Assembly (NCBI GenBank): GCA_964526635.1
Contig: CAZGLR010000023.1
Location: forward strand, 1 to 34,075
DNA: 34,075 nt
Direction: 5' to 3'
Source: CAZGLR01 sp964526635
GTDB taxonomy: Bacteria > Zixibacteria > MSB-5A5 > GN15 > JAAZOE01
Translations under genes and position numbers: made by a program
Notes under the pieces: model-generated
Seen by the model: the letters and a program-made list of their open reading frames with translations, nothing else
Databases searched by the model: none
Told to the model about the DNA's origin: nothing
In this document: positions 23,292 through 32,552 of the stretch, piece after piece
How positions within the stretch are numbered: the stretch's first letter is position 1
Layout: every line of letters begins with the position of its first letter

Positions 23292-24518
23292 CTATTCCTT
23301 CCTGAGAGCTTCGATCGGATGCAGATTAGCCGCCTTCATGGCCGGATATAAACCGAAGAAAACTCCCACACCTGTAGAAATAGTCATACCCGCAATGATG
23401 GCGAATATCGATGGTTCGACATTCAGCGAAATCTTGCTGCCGAGTATGATTGCCAGCGCAATCCCCAAAACGGTTCCGATGATTCCCCCACCCAGCGATA
23501 AAATCAGCGATTCGAACAAGAACTGAATCATGATATTTTTCTTGCGGGCGCCGATCGATTTACGGATACCGATTTCACGCGTTCGTTCGGATACCGAGAC
23601 CATCATGATATTCATGATAACAATGCCGCCGACAACCAGCGCAATTGAGGAAATCGAGATCAAGGCAATGCGGGCCGCCAGGGTAATCTGTTCGACGAAT
23701 GCCAGAATATTCTCGGCCGTCAAGATGGCGAAATCATCGTCCTCGTGGTATGCCACCCCTCGCCGCGCCCGCAAAATAGCCCGGACCTGGTCCTGGGTTT
23801 CATCAAGCATCTCAATTGTCGGAGCCTTAACCAGAATCGAGAAATCGAAACTCCGGCTGGGATCGCCGAACAACTTGCGATATGCTGTCAGCGGAATCAT
23901 GGCGAAATTATCCTGATTATTGCCCAGAACCGCGCCTCGTTCCCTGGCGATCCCGATGACCTTAAATTTGCGGCCGCGAATACGGATCGTCTTACCGATC
24001 GGATCAGTAAAGGGAAACAGCTCCTCGGCAATATCGGGGCCGATGAAAGCAACCATCGAGTTGCGATTGTATTCCTGCCTCGTGAAAAAGCGTCCTTCAC
24101 GCAATTCGACATCAACGATATCAAGCAGATTATGACTCGTGCCGCTAACCTGAACCCGTCGCAGCCCCCGGTTACCCCGGGAAATGCGGGCGCGATTATT
24201 GGCTTCGGCCGCAACCTCTTCACAATCGCGACAGGCATCCTCGATAGCGCGCATATCATTGAGTGTGAGGTTTTTCCGCTTGAGCGCCGCGCGCCAGGCT
24301 TCTTCAGACGTAATAATCCCAAACCGTGTCACGACAAACGTCGTGGGACCAAGCGATGAGACCGAGTCTTCAAAGCTGTTCATCAGGCCTTCGAGAGCCG
24401 AAATGATAGTAATGACCGACGTTACGCCAATAATGACCCCCAACAGGGTCAAAATCGATCTCAGGCGATTGGCCAGAATCGCCTGCAGAGCTATCTTGAA
24501 GCCTTCATACCACGCCAT
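23292..24518 (-). CDS. MacB-like ABC transporter permease (first copy)
   Basis: A 408-aa paralogue of the next gene: TM1 in RLRSILTLLGVIIGVTSVITI, periplasmic MacB_PCD core, FtsX-type C-terminus with IMNIMMVSVSERTREIGIRKSIGAR and three TMs. The periplasmic part contains a pair of Cys (CRDCEE, about residues 95-99) not seen in the partner and possibly a disulfide. It lies 24 bp after the ATPase gene. MacB-type machines move substrate from periplasm to outside by mechanotransmission rather than through the membrane (family knowledge). Confidence 0.92.
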   Translation of the reverse strand: MAWYEGFKIALQAILANRLRSILTLLGVIIGVTSVITIISALEGLMNSFEDSVSSLGPTTFVVTRFGIITSEEAWRAALKRKNLTLNDMRAIEDACRDCEEVAAEANNRARISRGNRGLRRVQVSGTSHNLLDIVDVELREGRFFTRQEYNRNSMVAFIGPDIAEELFPFTDPIGKTIRIRGRKFKVIGIARERGAVLGNNQDNFAMIPLTAYRKLFGDPSRSFDFSILVKAPTIEMLDETQDQVRAILRARRGVAYHEDDDFAILTAENILAFVEQITLAARIALISISSIALVVGGIVIMNIMMVSVSERTREIGIRKSIGARKKNIMIQFLFESLILSLGGGIIGTVLGIALAIILGSKISLNVEPSIFAIIAGMTISTGVGVFFGLYPAMKAANLHPIEALRKE

Positions 24519-24542
24519 GATTTGGCATCATACCTGAATACA

Positions 24543-25253
24543 TTACTTGAGTGTATTGGTTGATTGTGCGCTCCCGGTAATTTCCTGGCGTTCGATTACG
24601 CCGTCGCGCAGGAAGATTATCCGCTGCGCCTTCTGGGCAATATCATATTCATGTGTAACGAGGATGACAGTATTGCCGCGCTGATGCAACTGGCTAATCA
24701 GGGCCATGATTTCTTCACCCGTCGTCGAATCGAGATTACCGGTCGGCTCGTCAGCCAGAATGATCGAGGGGTTGTTCACCAATGCCCGAGCCATCGCAAC
24801 GCGCTGCCGCTGTCCGCCGGAAAGCTCATTCGGCTTATGGGTCATGCGATCAGCCAGCCCCACGACCGTCAGCGCCCGTTCGGCCATCTCACGCCGCGCT
24901 TCACTCGAGGTGCCATTGTAAACCAAAGGCAATTCGACATTATGCAGCGCTGTTGCCCGCGGCAGGAGGTTGAATGTCTGAAAGACAAAGCCGATTTCCT
25001 TGTTGCGAATACGGGCCAGTTCATCATCATTCATATCCGCCACCGGCTGATTGTTGAGCAGATATGTACCCTTCGATGGGGTATCAAGGCAGCCGATAAG
25101 ATTCATCAGGGTGGATTTGCCGGAACCCGAGGGCCCCATGATGGCGACATATTCGCCCTTTTCGATGTTCAGGTCAACCCCCCGCAGGGCGTTAACCTCT
25201 TCCTGGCCCATGATATATGTCTTCCAGAGATTTTCGACTTGAATCAAGCTCAT
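24543..25253 (-). CDS. MacB/LolD-type ABC transporter ATP-binding protein
   Basis: A 236-aa ATPase energising the two adjacent permeases. Walker A GPSGSGKST (40-48), signature LSGGQ (144-148), Walker B IILADEP (164-170) with catalytic Glu, D-loop NLDS and switch His in VTHEYD are all intact. The insertion between the Q-loop and signature is of MacB/LolD class. I prefer the ATG at 25253, which overlaps the MacA-like stop by one base (TGATG), over an upstream TTG. Confidence 0.95.
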   Translation of the reverse strand: MSLIQVENLWKTYIMGQEEVNALRGVDLNIEKGEYVAIMGPSGSGKSTLMNLIGCLDTPSKGTYLLNNQPVADMNDDELARIRNKEIGFVFQTFNLLPRATALHNVELPLVYNGTSSEARREMAERALTVVGLADRMTHKPNELSGGQRQRVAMARALVNNPSIILADEPTGNLDSTTGEEIMALISQLHQRGNTVILVTHEYDIAQKAQRIIFLRDGVIERQEITGSAQSTNTLK

Positions 25254-26569
25254 CAATTATCGCCCCTACCGCCGCGTTTGGCATTATCAACCTTGATCGG
25301 ATCGCCGTCTTTGATAGTACGCAAAGTCCGAAAACTGCCCGTAATAACTTCCACACCTTCCTCGAGGCCGCTCAGGACTTCATAATTCTGCTGATCGGCG
25401 ATTCCGGTTTCGATTTCGACAAATTTGGCAGTGCCGTTGTCATTGACAAATACGCCCCGCAATTCTTCCTTTTTGGTCTCATCATTGGTTGCAGTCGTAT
25501 CATCATCGCCGGTGGCAGCATTGGCGACATTTCCCTCAACCTGATCACCGGCAGTCTTATTCTCCGGCTTTTCATCTTTGGCTTCACGCAGCACGACTGC
25601 CTGAATCGGGACAGTTATAACATCACTATGTTCATTTGTGGTGATATCGACCGTTGCCGACATGCCCGGTCGTATTTTCGGATTGGCTTCGAGCAGGGTA
25701 ACGGTAACCTTGAAATTGGTTGCCTGATCGTTGGTACCAAGTCCTGATACCAGAGCGGTATTGCTGATTTCGGCCACTGTCCCGGCAAAAGACGTATCCG
25801 GGAAGGCATCGATTTCGACGGCAGCTTTCTGCGCCAGATCAAGATAGGCGATGTCGGTTTCATCGATTTCGACTTCGACTTCGAATTCCGATAGATCAGC
25901 CACAGTCATCAGGGTCCGTCCGGGGCTGTAGGCCGTCTGTGCCTGGGCGATTTCGCCAACTTCGACATCAATTAACGTTACGATGCCGTCCATTGGCGAT
26001 CGAATCGTGGTTTTATTAAGATTATCGCGGGCCTTCTCCAGACGCGATATGGCGGCATTATGCTGTTGCCGCATAGCTTCATAAGAGGCGCGATAATTGC
26101 GGGCATTATAACCGGCGTCCTTGAAAGCCTGTTCGGATGTCAGCTTCTTCTGGAATAATTCGGTCTGGCGGGCCAGTTCTTCTTCAGCCTGATCCAGCAT
26201 GACTACGGCGCCTTCGAGGCGGGCCTCGAGTTCGTTGGTGGCGTACATATATGAATCCAGATCACTCTTCAACTGAACCGTGTCAAGCTGGATAAGCACC
26301 TGTCCCCGCTCGACACGATCACCGGCCTTGACCGGCAGTGCAATAACTTCGGCATTAACCTCCGAGGTGATATCGACACTGATTTTCGGCTGAATACGCC
26401 CTGATCCGGAGACGATTGATTCGACGTCCTGACGGTCGATTTTAGTGGTCGTGACCGTGAACACGCCCCGGCCTGATCCCCGCATGTTGACCGCAATGAG
26501 GATGAGGACGACGACAATGACGCCGATAATGATAAACAGTTTCTTTTTGCTTTTTTTCTTTTTTGCCAT
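25253..26569 (-). CDS. MacA/HlyD-family periplasmic adaptor
   Basis: A 438-aa membrane-fusion protein. A lysine-rich cytoplasmic start leads into one TM anchor (LFIIIGVIVVVLILIAVN), then a beta-barrel half, a lipoyl half-motif (VKAGDRVERGQVLIQLD), a coiled-coil hairpin (about 105-185), the second lipoyl half (IRSPMDGIVTLIDVEVGE) and membrane-proximal domains. An acidic, Thr/Asn-rich insert of about 40 residues (around 345-385) interrupts the C-terminal domain and is unusual. It bridges the MacB-like permeases to the TolC-like channel encoded 45 bp upstream. Confidence 0.93.
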   Translation of the reverse strand: MAKKKKSKKKLFIIIGVIVVVLILIAVNMRGSGRGVFTVTTTKIDRQDVESIVSGSGRIQPKISVDITSEVNAEVIALPVKAGDRVERGQVLIQLDTVQLKSDLDSYMYATNELEARLEGAVVMLDQAEEELARQTELFQKKLTSEQAFKDAGYNARNYRASYEAMRQQHNAAISRLEKARDNLNKTTIRSPMDGIVTLIDVEVGEIAQAQTAYSPGRTLMTVADLSEFEVEVEIDETDIAYLDLAQKAAVEIDAFPDTSFAGTVAEISNTALVSGLGTNDQATNFKVTVTLLEANPKIRPGMSATVDITTNEHSDVITVPIQAVVLREAKDEKPENKTAGDQVEGNVANAATGDDDTTATNDETKKEELRGVFVNDNGTAKFVEIETGIADQQNYEVLSGLEEGVEVITGSFRTLRTIKDGDPIKVDNAKRGGRGDN

Positions 26570-26614
26570 CTCTCGCGCACCTTTTGCGTTTTCTATACCG
26601 CCGCCACGGACGGT

Positions 26615-27931
26615 TTATTCGCCCATAGCATTTTTCAAACGGGCCAGGGCCAGATTATAATCGAATTCGGCTTTCACTCGTTCAAACTGCGCATCCTTTA
26701 AACTCACCTGAGCATCAAGCAGTTCCCAGAGCGCCGCCGCACCGAGATCATACTTCGATTGCATCAGTTCCATATCTTCCTGGGCGGCTTCGGCGGTTTC
26801 TGCTGTCAATACCAGTGTTTGTTCGGCTAACTGGATTCCCTGATATGCCTCTCGAATATCCTTAACTACCTGGTTTTTGATATTCAATTCTCGCAGTTTG
26901 GCCAGATCAAGGCTGAGTTTGTCACGATTGACCGAATATTCACGACTGAAGCCATCGAAAATCGTCCACGACAAGGATAAAGACAAAGTCCCGGTGTGGT
27001 CGAATTCATCGAACTCCATCAGTTCTTCAAGCGTATTTTTACCCCAGCCGAAACGATACGACAGATTGAGCCGCGGCAAGTATGCGCCCTGTGATGATTT
27101 CACGTCATATGCAGCGCCCTTTACGTCAAATTCGCTGGCCAGTACCTGGGGGTGAATCATCATGACGGTTGCCATCAGTTGTGATAACTCGCCGACCGGT
27201 TCGACAGTAAGGTCCATTTCTTCCACCCCGAAATCATCGGTGGGCTGCAAACCGATATACCGGGCCAGTTCATCGCGGGCAACCTTCAGGTTTTTTTCGG
27301 CATTGACCAGGGTGAGGCGGTCATTACCAACCTGGACGCGCTGTTTGAGCACTTCCGAGCGGGCGGCCGAACCAAGTTCATATTTTTCTTCAAAAACCTT
27401 GAGGTATTCTTCGGACCGTTCGAGTGCGTCACGGGCAACATCAAAATCACGCTTGGCCTTGAGAACAAGATAATATTTGACCTTGACCAGATACTGCAAA
27501 TCAGAGAGCGCCTGCTGATAATCATATCTGGCGCCGCGGATTTGCGCCCGGCTGCTGAGATAATCATGAATATTGGAGAAGCCGTCAAAAAGCGTCACGC
27601 TCAAATTATACCCGGCCGAATAACTTTTCACCGTAAAGGCTTCACGGGCTTCACCTACGACAGCGCCCCCGCCGATAGCCGTTTCTACACCGGAGGTGCG
27701 GCCGACATCTTGTCTGGTATACCCGGCGCTGACCGAAACATTGGGCAGAAATCGTCCGATCTGCGTGCGGGCAAATTGCCTGGAACTGATTATACTCTGT
27801 CGGAATGATAACAACTGCGGATCATGCTGCCTGGCCAGCTCGATACATTCCTGAAGGGTATAGTCCCGGGCCACAGCCGATCCACCGCTGGCGAAAGACA
27901 TAATCAACAGTACCAGTAATACTCTCCGCAT
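26615..27931 (-). CDS. TolC-family outer-membrane channel protein
   Basis: A 438-aa outer-membrane efflux protein. I use the ATG at 27931 (MRRVLLVLLIMSFASGGSAVA...), a signal peptide with a GAGGT ribosome site; the frame extends further but into Yip1 coding sequence. Two repeats of long coiled-coil helices are visible, the first from YTLQECIELARQHDPQLL and the second from GELSQLMATVMMIHPQVL, with QVSLKDAQFERVKAEFDYNLALARLKNAMG at the end. It should form the outer duct for the MacA/MacB-like pump. Confidence 0.92.
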   Translation of the reverse strand: MRRVLLVLLIMSFASGGSAVARDYTLQECIELARQHDPQLLSFRQSIISSRQFARTQIGRFLPNVSVSAGYTRQDVGRTSGVETAIGGGAVVGEAREAFTVKSYSAGYNLSVTLFDGFSNIHDYLSSRAQIRGARYDYQQALSDLQYLVKVKYYLVLKAKRDFDVARDALERSEEYLKVFEEKYELGSAARSEVLKQRVQVGNDRLTLVNAEKNLKVARDELARYIGLQPTDDFGVEEMDLTVEPVGELSQLMATVMMIHPQVLASEFDVKGAAYDVKSSQGAYLPRLNLSYRFGWGKNTLEELMEFDEFDHTGTLSLSLSWTIFDGFSREYSVNRDKLSLDLAKLRELNIKNQVVKDIREAYQGIQLAEQTLVLTAETAEAAQEDMELMQSKYDLGAAALWELLDAQVSLKDAQFERVKAEFDYNLALARLKNAMGE

Positions 27932-27954
27932 AAGAAATACCTCAACGTGCGTGG

Positions 27955-28713
27955 TTAAAACAGTGTTAACTCTACTCCGGCGAAGCTCATGCCGACGACC
28001 TGCAACAGGATCCCGAGACCGGCGAAAATTGCAAAAGAAATGTACGAAATAGCAATACCCTTCCCCCGCGAAATGCCGAATATGATGCCATAACCGATCC
28101 CGGCCAGGTACAGGCTCCATAATGTGACAAGTTCAAGCATCATAAGGACTATAAAAAAGATCGAAGTGGCATCCATATTGGGAAAAAACGCCGCCGGCCC
28201 GAGCGAGAAGTAACCGTTGTTGGTCAACACGATACCGATGCTTTTGGCCAGCATGCCGACGCCGCCTATTATTGAGGCCAGCAATCCCACCGACCAGATG
28301 CGCTTGAACGTGCTTTGGCCGCCCATGATAAAACTACCCATAAACCAGATAACCAGCGCCCCCAGGACGCTGAATAAAACAACCATGATAGCGCCGCCGA
28401 CGGCAGAGGATATACGGCCGGCCATCGTGACATTGTTGGCCTGTTCCCGCATCTGCTCGATGACATTATCCGGCATTTTTGACGACTGGCTCATAATTTG
28501 ATACTGCAATTGTGATTGCTGCTCGACCGGAAGAACCGAGGCCAGGGCGACTATGATTATGAGAATCAAAAGTGGAATTAAAATGCGGGGTTTTTCATTT
28601 ATCGCGGCAAATGCCTCAGAGGGTGCAGACACCACCCTGGGAATAATTTCAAAGATACTCGGCGATGAGGACTGTGACTGCATAATTTCGCCGTGCGACT
28701 CCTGTGTATCCAT
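27955..28713 (-). CDS. Yip1-domain inner-membrane protein
   Basis: About 252 aa from the ATG at 28713, which has an AGGAG ribosome site 6 bases upstream; a GTG at 28731 is less likely. A short polar N-terminus with IPRVVSAPSEAFAAI (the typical Yip1 entry helix) is followed by about five TM segments (e.g. LIPLLILIIIVALASVLP, VVLFSVLGALVIWFMGSFIMG, FFIVLMMLELVTLWSLYLAGIGYG). The role of bacterial Yip1 proteins is poorly known. It is first in the operon with the TolC/MacAB-like exporter, 24 bp before the channel gene. Confidence 0.85.
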   Translation of the reverse strand: MDTQESHGEIMQSQSSSPSIFEIIPRVVSAPSEAFAAINEKPRILIPLLILIIIVALASVLPVEQQSQLQYQIMSQSSKMPDNVIEQMREQANNVTMAGRISSAVGGAIMVVLFSVLGALVIWFMGSFIMGGQSTFKRIWSVGLLASIIGGVGMLAKSIGIVLTNNGYFSLGPAAFFPNMDATSIFFIVLMMLELVTLWSLYLAGIGYGIIFGISRGKGIAISYISFAIFAGLGILLQVVGMSFAGVELTLF

Positions 28714-28830
28714 ACCATTCTCCTGCCTCACCCATCTTACCTGTGTTTTGATAGACGGTTGAGTTAACCAAATGTTCCAAAAAAGTCATTGAAGCACTCT
28801 GCTATACCACGATGCACGGATTCTATTCGA

Positions 28831-28873
28831 GATAAAAGAAAGGCAGACCCGATATCGCGCCCGGGTCTGCCTT
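28831..28873 (-). terminator. Intrinsic terminator of the pyrophosphatase gene
   Basis: On the transcribed strand AAGGCAGACCC (28873-28863) pairs perfectly with GGGTCTGCCTT (28850-28840), followed by TCTTTTATC, 25 bases after the hppA stop. It separates hppA from the Yip1-exporter operon, whose own promoter must lie in 28714-28830; I see no convincing -35/-10 pair there. Confidence 0.85.
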
Positions 28874-28897
28874 CACAGAGACTTACCAGTTTCTTTT

Positions 28898-30889
28898 TTA
28901 GATGAACAACGGAGCCAGAACCAGCGAGACAATCGCCATCAGCTTGATCAGGATGTTCATCGAGGGACCGGACGTATCCTTAAACGGGTCACCAACCGTA
29001 TCGCCGACCACGGCCGCTTTATGGGCAGGCGATCCTTTGCCGCCATGGGCGCCGCCTTCAATATATTTCTTGGCGTTATCCCAGGCGCCGCCGCCATTGG
29101 ACATCATCAAAGCCATGAGCACGCCTGTCAGCGTCGCACCAGCCAGCATACCGCCAAGCGCTTCCTTACCGAAGGCAAAGCCGATAACCAGCGGAGCCAT
29201 CACGGCAATGACACCCGGCAGCACCATTTGCTGCAACGCGCCAACCGTGGCGATATCAACACATCGACGGCTGTCCGGTTTACCCGTCCCCTCCATCAGG
29301 CCGGGGATCTCTTTGAACTGACGACGGACCTCAGTGACCATCTTAAAGGCCGCCTTCCCAACCGCGCTCATCGTCAGCGAGGCCACAACGAAAGGCAACA
29401 TACCGCCAATAAAGAGCCCGACAATTGTCCGGACATTCATCAAATCGATCATTTCGAGCTGCACCGCTGTGCTATAGGCTGAAAACAGTGCCAGCGCTGT
29501 CAGAGCTGCCGAACCGATCGCGAAACCCTTGCCGATGGCAGCCGTCGTATTACCCAGCGCATCGAGCTTATCGGTGATTTTGCGAATATTCTCACCCAAA
29601 CCGGCCATTTCGGTAATACCGCCGGCGTTATCGGCAATCGGGCCGTAGGCGTCAACCGACATCGTCACGCCGATCGTACCCAGCATGCCCACCGCGGAAA
29701 TACCGATGCCATAGAGACCCGCCAGCTGATAGGCAATAAAGATCGCCGCAGAAATAACGATTACCGGCAGCGCCACCGAAATCATACCGACATCGAGACC
29801 GGCAATAATGCAGGTGGCCGGGCCTGTTTCGCAGCTTCGGGCAATTTTCCGGATTGGAGCAGCCGAGGTGTAGTACTCGGTCAGAAGTCCCAGCAAAATG
29901 CCAGCGATGTTACCGGCGAAGACGGCCCAGAAAACGCCCATAACGACTTCGGTACCGTTGACCAGAATATAGGTCGCGAGCAACATCAAAACCGATCCGA
30001 CATACGTTACAATTCTTAATACCGCCGCCGGGTTCATTTTGGAAAACACGTGAACTGATAGAATACCAATTATCGAAGCGACAATTCCGACCGTAACAAT
30101 CATAAGCGGCAATTGCATGTACGCTATCCGGGCTTCCGGGATATTGCCCCACATCGACGTGGCCGCAATAGTGATGGCCGCGATGATCGAACCGACATAT
30201 GATTCGAACAAATCCGCGCCCATACCGGCCGTATCGCCAACGTTGTCGCCGACATTGTCGGCAATCACCGCCGGGTTGCGGGGATCGTCTTCCGGAATAC
30301 CGGCTTCGACTTTACCGACCAGGTCGGCGCCGACGTCGGCCGCTTTGGTGAAAATACCACCGCCGACACGAGCAAAGAGCGCGATCGATGATGCCCCCAT
30401 GGCAAAACCAGTGATATAGGAAATCTGATCGGGGTCGCCCCAGAAATAGAAAAAGATGCCGACACCGACCAAACCGAGACTGGCCACCGACATACCCATT
30501 ACCGCGCCACCGGTGAAGGCGATCTTCAGGGCAGCGGCTTCCCCGCTGTCTTTGGCTGCGGCCGCCGTCCGGACATTGGCCCGGGTGGCGGCTTTCATGC
30601 CGAAGAAGCCGGCCAGCATCGAGCAACCCGCTCCGGTAATAAACGCGAGACCTGTATTCAGATTTATTTTCCAGGCGAGTAAGGCAAAGACGATTGCGAT
30701 GAAAATCACGAGGATGGAATATTCCCGCCTCAAGAAGACCATTGCACCATCGTGGATAACATTCGACAATTCGGTCATTGTTTCATTACCGGTCGAACGG
30801 CTTTTTATTCCCAAAAATAAAAAGAGGGCAAAAAGCAACCCGACAGCGCCAAATATCGGGCTCCAAACTGCAAGAAAATCGAAGCTCAT
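28898..30889 (-). CDS. hppA: K+-dependent membrane-bound (Na+- or H+-translocating) pyrophosphatase
   Basis: A 663-aa integral membrane enzyme with about 16 TMs that couples PPi hydrolysis to cation pumping. DVGADLVGKVE (185-195), DNVGDNVGDTAGMGADLFESYVGS (from 211) and the C-terminal GDTVGDPFKDTSGPS carry the Mg-PPi ligands. The subtype residue after GNTT is Ala450 (GNTTAAIGKG), with Gly at the +3 position; characterised K+-independent pumps have Lys and Thr there, so this is the K+-dependent class. Both Na+ and H+ pumps occur in that class, and FESYVGS does not settle it. It has its own promoter, a GGAGGGAGG ribosome site and a terminator. Confidence 0.95.
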   Translation of the reverse strand: MSFDFLAVWSPIFGAVGLLFALFLFLGIKSRSTGNETMTELSNVIHDGAMVFLRREYSILVIFIAIVFALLAWKINLNTGLAFITGAGCSMLAGFFGMKAATRANVRTAAAAKDSGEAAALKIAFTGGAVMGMSVASLGLVGVGIFFYFWGDPDQISYITGFAMGASSIALFARVGGGIFTKAADVGADLVGKVEAGIPEDDPRNPAVIADNVGDNVGDTAGMGADLFESYVGSIIAAITIAATSMWGNIPEARIAYMQLPLMIVTVGIVASIIGILSVHVFSKMNPAAVLRIVTYVGSVLMLLATYILVNGTEVVMGVFWAVFAGNIAGILLGLLTEYYTSAAPIRKIARSCETGPATCIIAGLDVGMISVALPVIVISAAIFIAYQLAGLYGIGISAVGMLGTIGVTMSVDAYGPIADNAGGITEMAGLGENIRKITDKLDALGNTTAAIGKGFAIGSAALTALALFSAYSTAVQLEMIDLMNVRTIVGLFIGGMLPFVVASLTMSAVGKAAFKMVTEVRRQFKEIPGLMEGTGKPDSRRCVDIATVGALQQMVLPGVIAVMAPLVIGFAFGKEALGGMLAGATLTGVLMALMMSNGGGAWDNAKKYIEGGAHGGKGSPAHKAAVVGDTVGDPFKDTSGPSMNILIKLMAIVSLVLAPLFI

Positions 30890-30947
30890 GAACCTCCCTC
30901 CAGACTAAACTCTCGAGCAATATAAGCTGTGCAACTTATTGTCGCCG

Positions 30948-30976
30948 AATATAATTTCCCTCTTACAAAAAGGCAA
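30948..30976 (-). promoter_or_regulatory. Promoter of the pyrophosphatase gene
   Basis: On the transcribed strand TTGCCT (30976-30971) and TATATT (30953-30948) are spaced by exactly 17 bp, giving a 5' UTR of about 50 bases before the ATG at 30889. There is a second TTATATT-containing stretch closer to the gene, so the precise start may differ. Confidence 0.6.
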
Positions 30977-31011
30977 GGCGGAAAGAAGATATATTAATAA
31001 ATAATGAGCAT

Positions 31012-31046
31012 AAAAAAAACCGGCCGGAACATCCGTTCCGACCGGT
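31012..31046 (-). terminator. Intrinsic terminator of the lipoprotein gene
   Basis: ACCGGTCGGAAC and GTTCCGGCCGGT pair with one mismatch around a 4-nt loop, followed by eight Ts on the transcribed strand, 26 bases after the lipoprotein stop and just upstream of the pyrophosphatase promoter. Confidence 0.88.
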
Positions 31047-31071
31047 ATAACATGAATCTTTTTATACTTGC

Positions 31072-32478
31072 TCAGTTCTCTACAAAATCGACCCGCACCC
31101 GCATCATCGGCAGATAATTGCTGTAATTGTGCATGCTTTCGGCAAACGGCGTCGCGGGGAACTCCATGCTGGCCGATAAACCCGACGTCAAAAAGGCCGA
31201 CATCACAAACAACGGGAAATTCCGGGTCGTGTCGATTTCGATTTTGGCCGGATCCGGTTCGATACCAAGAATAACCGAACCCCAGTCTCCACCGGTGGCA
31301 TCTTCGGCAGCAGCCAGACGAAGATCCGGAATCTTCTCAGCAGCCAAACTTGTATCGAGGAAATCTTCACCGGGAAGGGATGGCACTTCGAGGCTATCAA
31401 TATATGGATTGCTCATATCAGGGCCATCAAAGTCAAAAAAGCCGCCCAGCGGAATAACCACCCAATTCGTGTCGCCGACTATCGGCACCGGATTCTGGAT
31501 TGCAAACGGCAGCATCCCGGGATAGTCAAGGTCGGCATTCGGACCGACCTTTTCGAGCAAAATCCAGGTATTGTACCGCCAGCCATAATCCTGAAGGTCC
31601 GGCAAATCTTCCAGCGGCGTTGAATAGGCATAGTAATTGAAGGTCTCTTCGACCTCAGCGTAGAATATGTTAATATTGAAATCATACAGAGTATCTATCA
31701 CAGAATCAAAGAAGACTTCGACACGCGACCGGTTAAAGATCGTATCCAGGCCGAACACAACGGTATCGGTTGTGATAAGCTGAGTATAGGCAGTGTCGAA
31801 GTAGTCCCATGAATCACCAGAGAAGTTAGCCGTCGTATCGATAACAATTGAATCGATCCCGAGCTGATCAGTCTGGAAATGTCGTGACTCGACACGCGCA
31901 CCCAGCCACAAGCCCAAATTCTCGTCATCGGTAACCGGCGACGGGTCGGTTACGTCCGGCGGAAGGGCCGTTACCGTATTGGTGGGTGTCCCGACGAAAT
32001 AGGCGGCGTTACTGGCATCGAAGAGAAAACCGGGAAAACCCATATCAATAAAGGGATCGACCGGATCGAGATTTATGGTTACCCCAACCAGGATTATCAC
32101 ACCCGATGGATCCGGGTCGGTATCCGTGGCGGGCTCCACAGTCAGGACCATAGCGTCATATGCTTCATAGGCTTCCGGCAGCGAAATTTCACCATCGAAA
32201 AGCGTGCCGTCGGGATTTTTGAATACCGCCAGAAACGCATCCCATGAAAATCGTGCCAGCGATGTGAACGTGGTATCATCTGATGCCGATATCTTGATCG
32301 CCCACATTTCATAAATATATAGACTGTCATCCAGTTGCGGCAGCCTGGTTGGTTCAAGGGTAATCATCGCCTGGTTCAACGGCTTGACCACATCGTCGTT
32401 CTGCGCACACCCCGTACTCAGCAGCAATAAACCGCCCAGCAGTCCAACGATCAGTAAAAGTCTAACCGATGCTCTCAT
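31072..32478 (-). CDS. Large lipoprotein of unknown function
   Basis: A 468-aa protein from the ATG at 32478, chosen because of GGAGG upstream and because it places a lipobox LSTGC with Cys24 right after a hydrophobic signal (LLLIVGLLGGLLLL). The longer frame to 32517 starts at the predicted transcription start. The mature part is acidic and rich in Asp and Thr, with many beta-strand-like segments and short repeats of Asp-Thr-Val/Ile (about residues 195-270). No Cys after the lipid anchor and no recognised domain. The protein is likely attached to the outer membrane, exposed to periplasm or surface. Single-gene transcript with promoter and terminator. Confidence 0.8.
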   Translation of the reverse strand: MRASVRLLLIVGLLGGLLLLSTGCAQNDDVVKPLNQAMITLEPTRLPQLDDSLYIYEMWAIKISASDDTTFTSLARFSWDAFLAVFKNPDGTLFDGEISLPEAYEAYDAMVLTVEPATDTDPDPSGVIILVGVTINLDPVDPFIDMGFPGFLFDASNAAYFVGTPTNTVTALPPDVTDPSPVTDDENLGLWLGARVESRHFQTDQLGIDSIVIDTTANFSGDSWDYFDTAYTQLITTDTVVFGLDTIFNRSRVEVFFDSVIDTLYDFNINIFYAEVEETFNYYAYSTPLEDLPDLQDYGWRYNTWILLEKVGPNADLDYPGMLPFAIQNPVPIVGDTNWVVIPLGGFFDFDGPDMSNPYIDSLEVPSLPGEDFLDTSLAAEKIPDLRLAAAEDATGGDWGSVILGIEPDPAKIEIDTTRNFPLFVMSAFLTSGLSASMEFPATPFAESMHNYSNYLPMMRVRVDFVEN

Positions 32479-32523
32479 CCCAGTCCTCCAGTACAACGAA
32501 TGTAAAAAAAATCTCAAAGATGG

Positions 32524-32552
32524 AATCTATCCATTCGTATAGGCGCTGTCAA
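32524..32552 (-). promoter_or_regulatory. Promoter of the lipoprotein gene
   Basis: A consensus TTGACA (32552-32547), 17-bp spacer and TAGATT (32529-32524) on the transcribed strand predict a start near 32517 and a 5' UTR of about 38 bases with GGAGG before the ATG at 32478. Confidence 0.72.

Noticed and set aside
24564..25385. 273-codon plus-strand frame opposite the MacB-like ATPase
   Set aside because: Antisense shadow of a conserved ABC ATPase; no recognisable motif.
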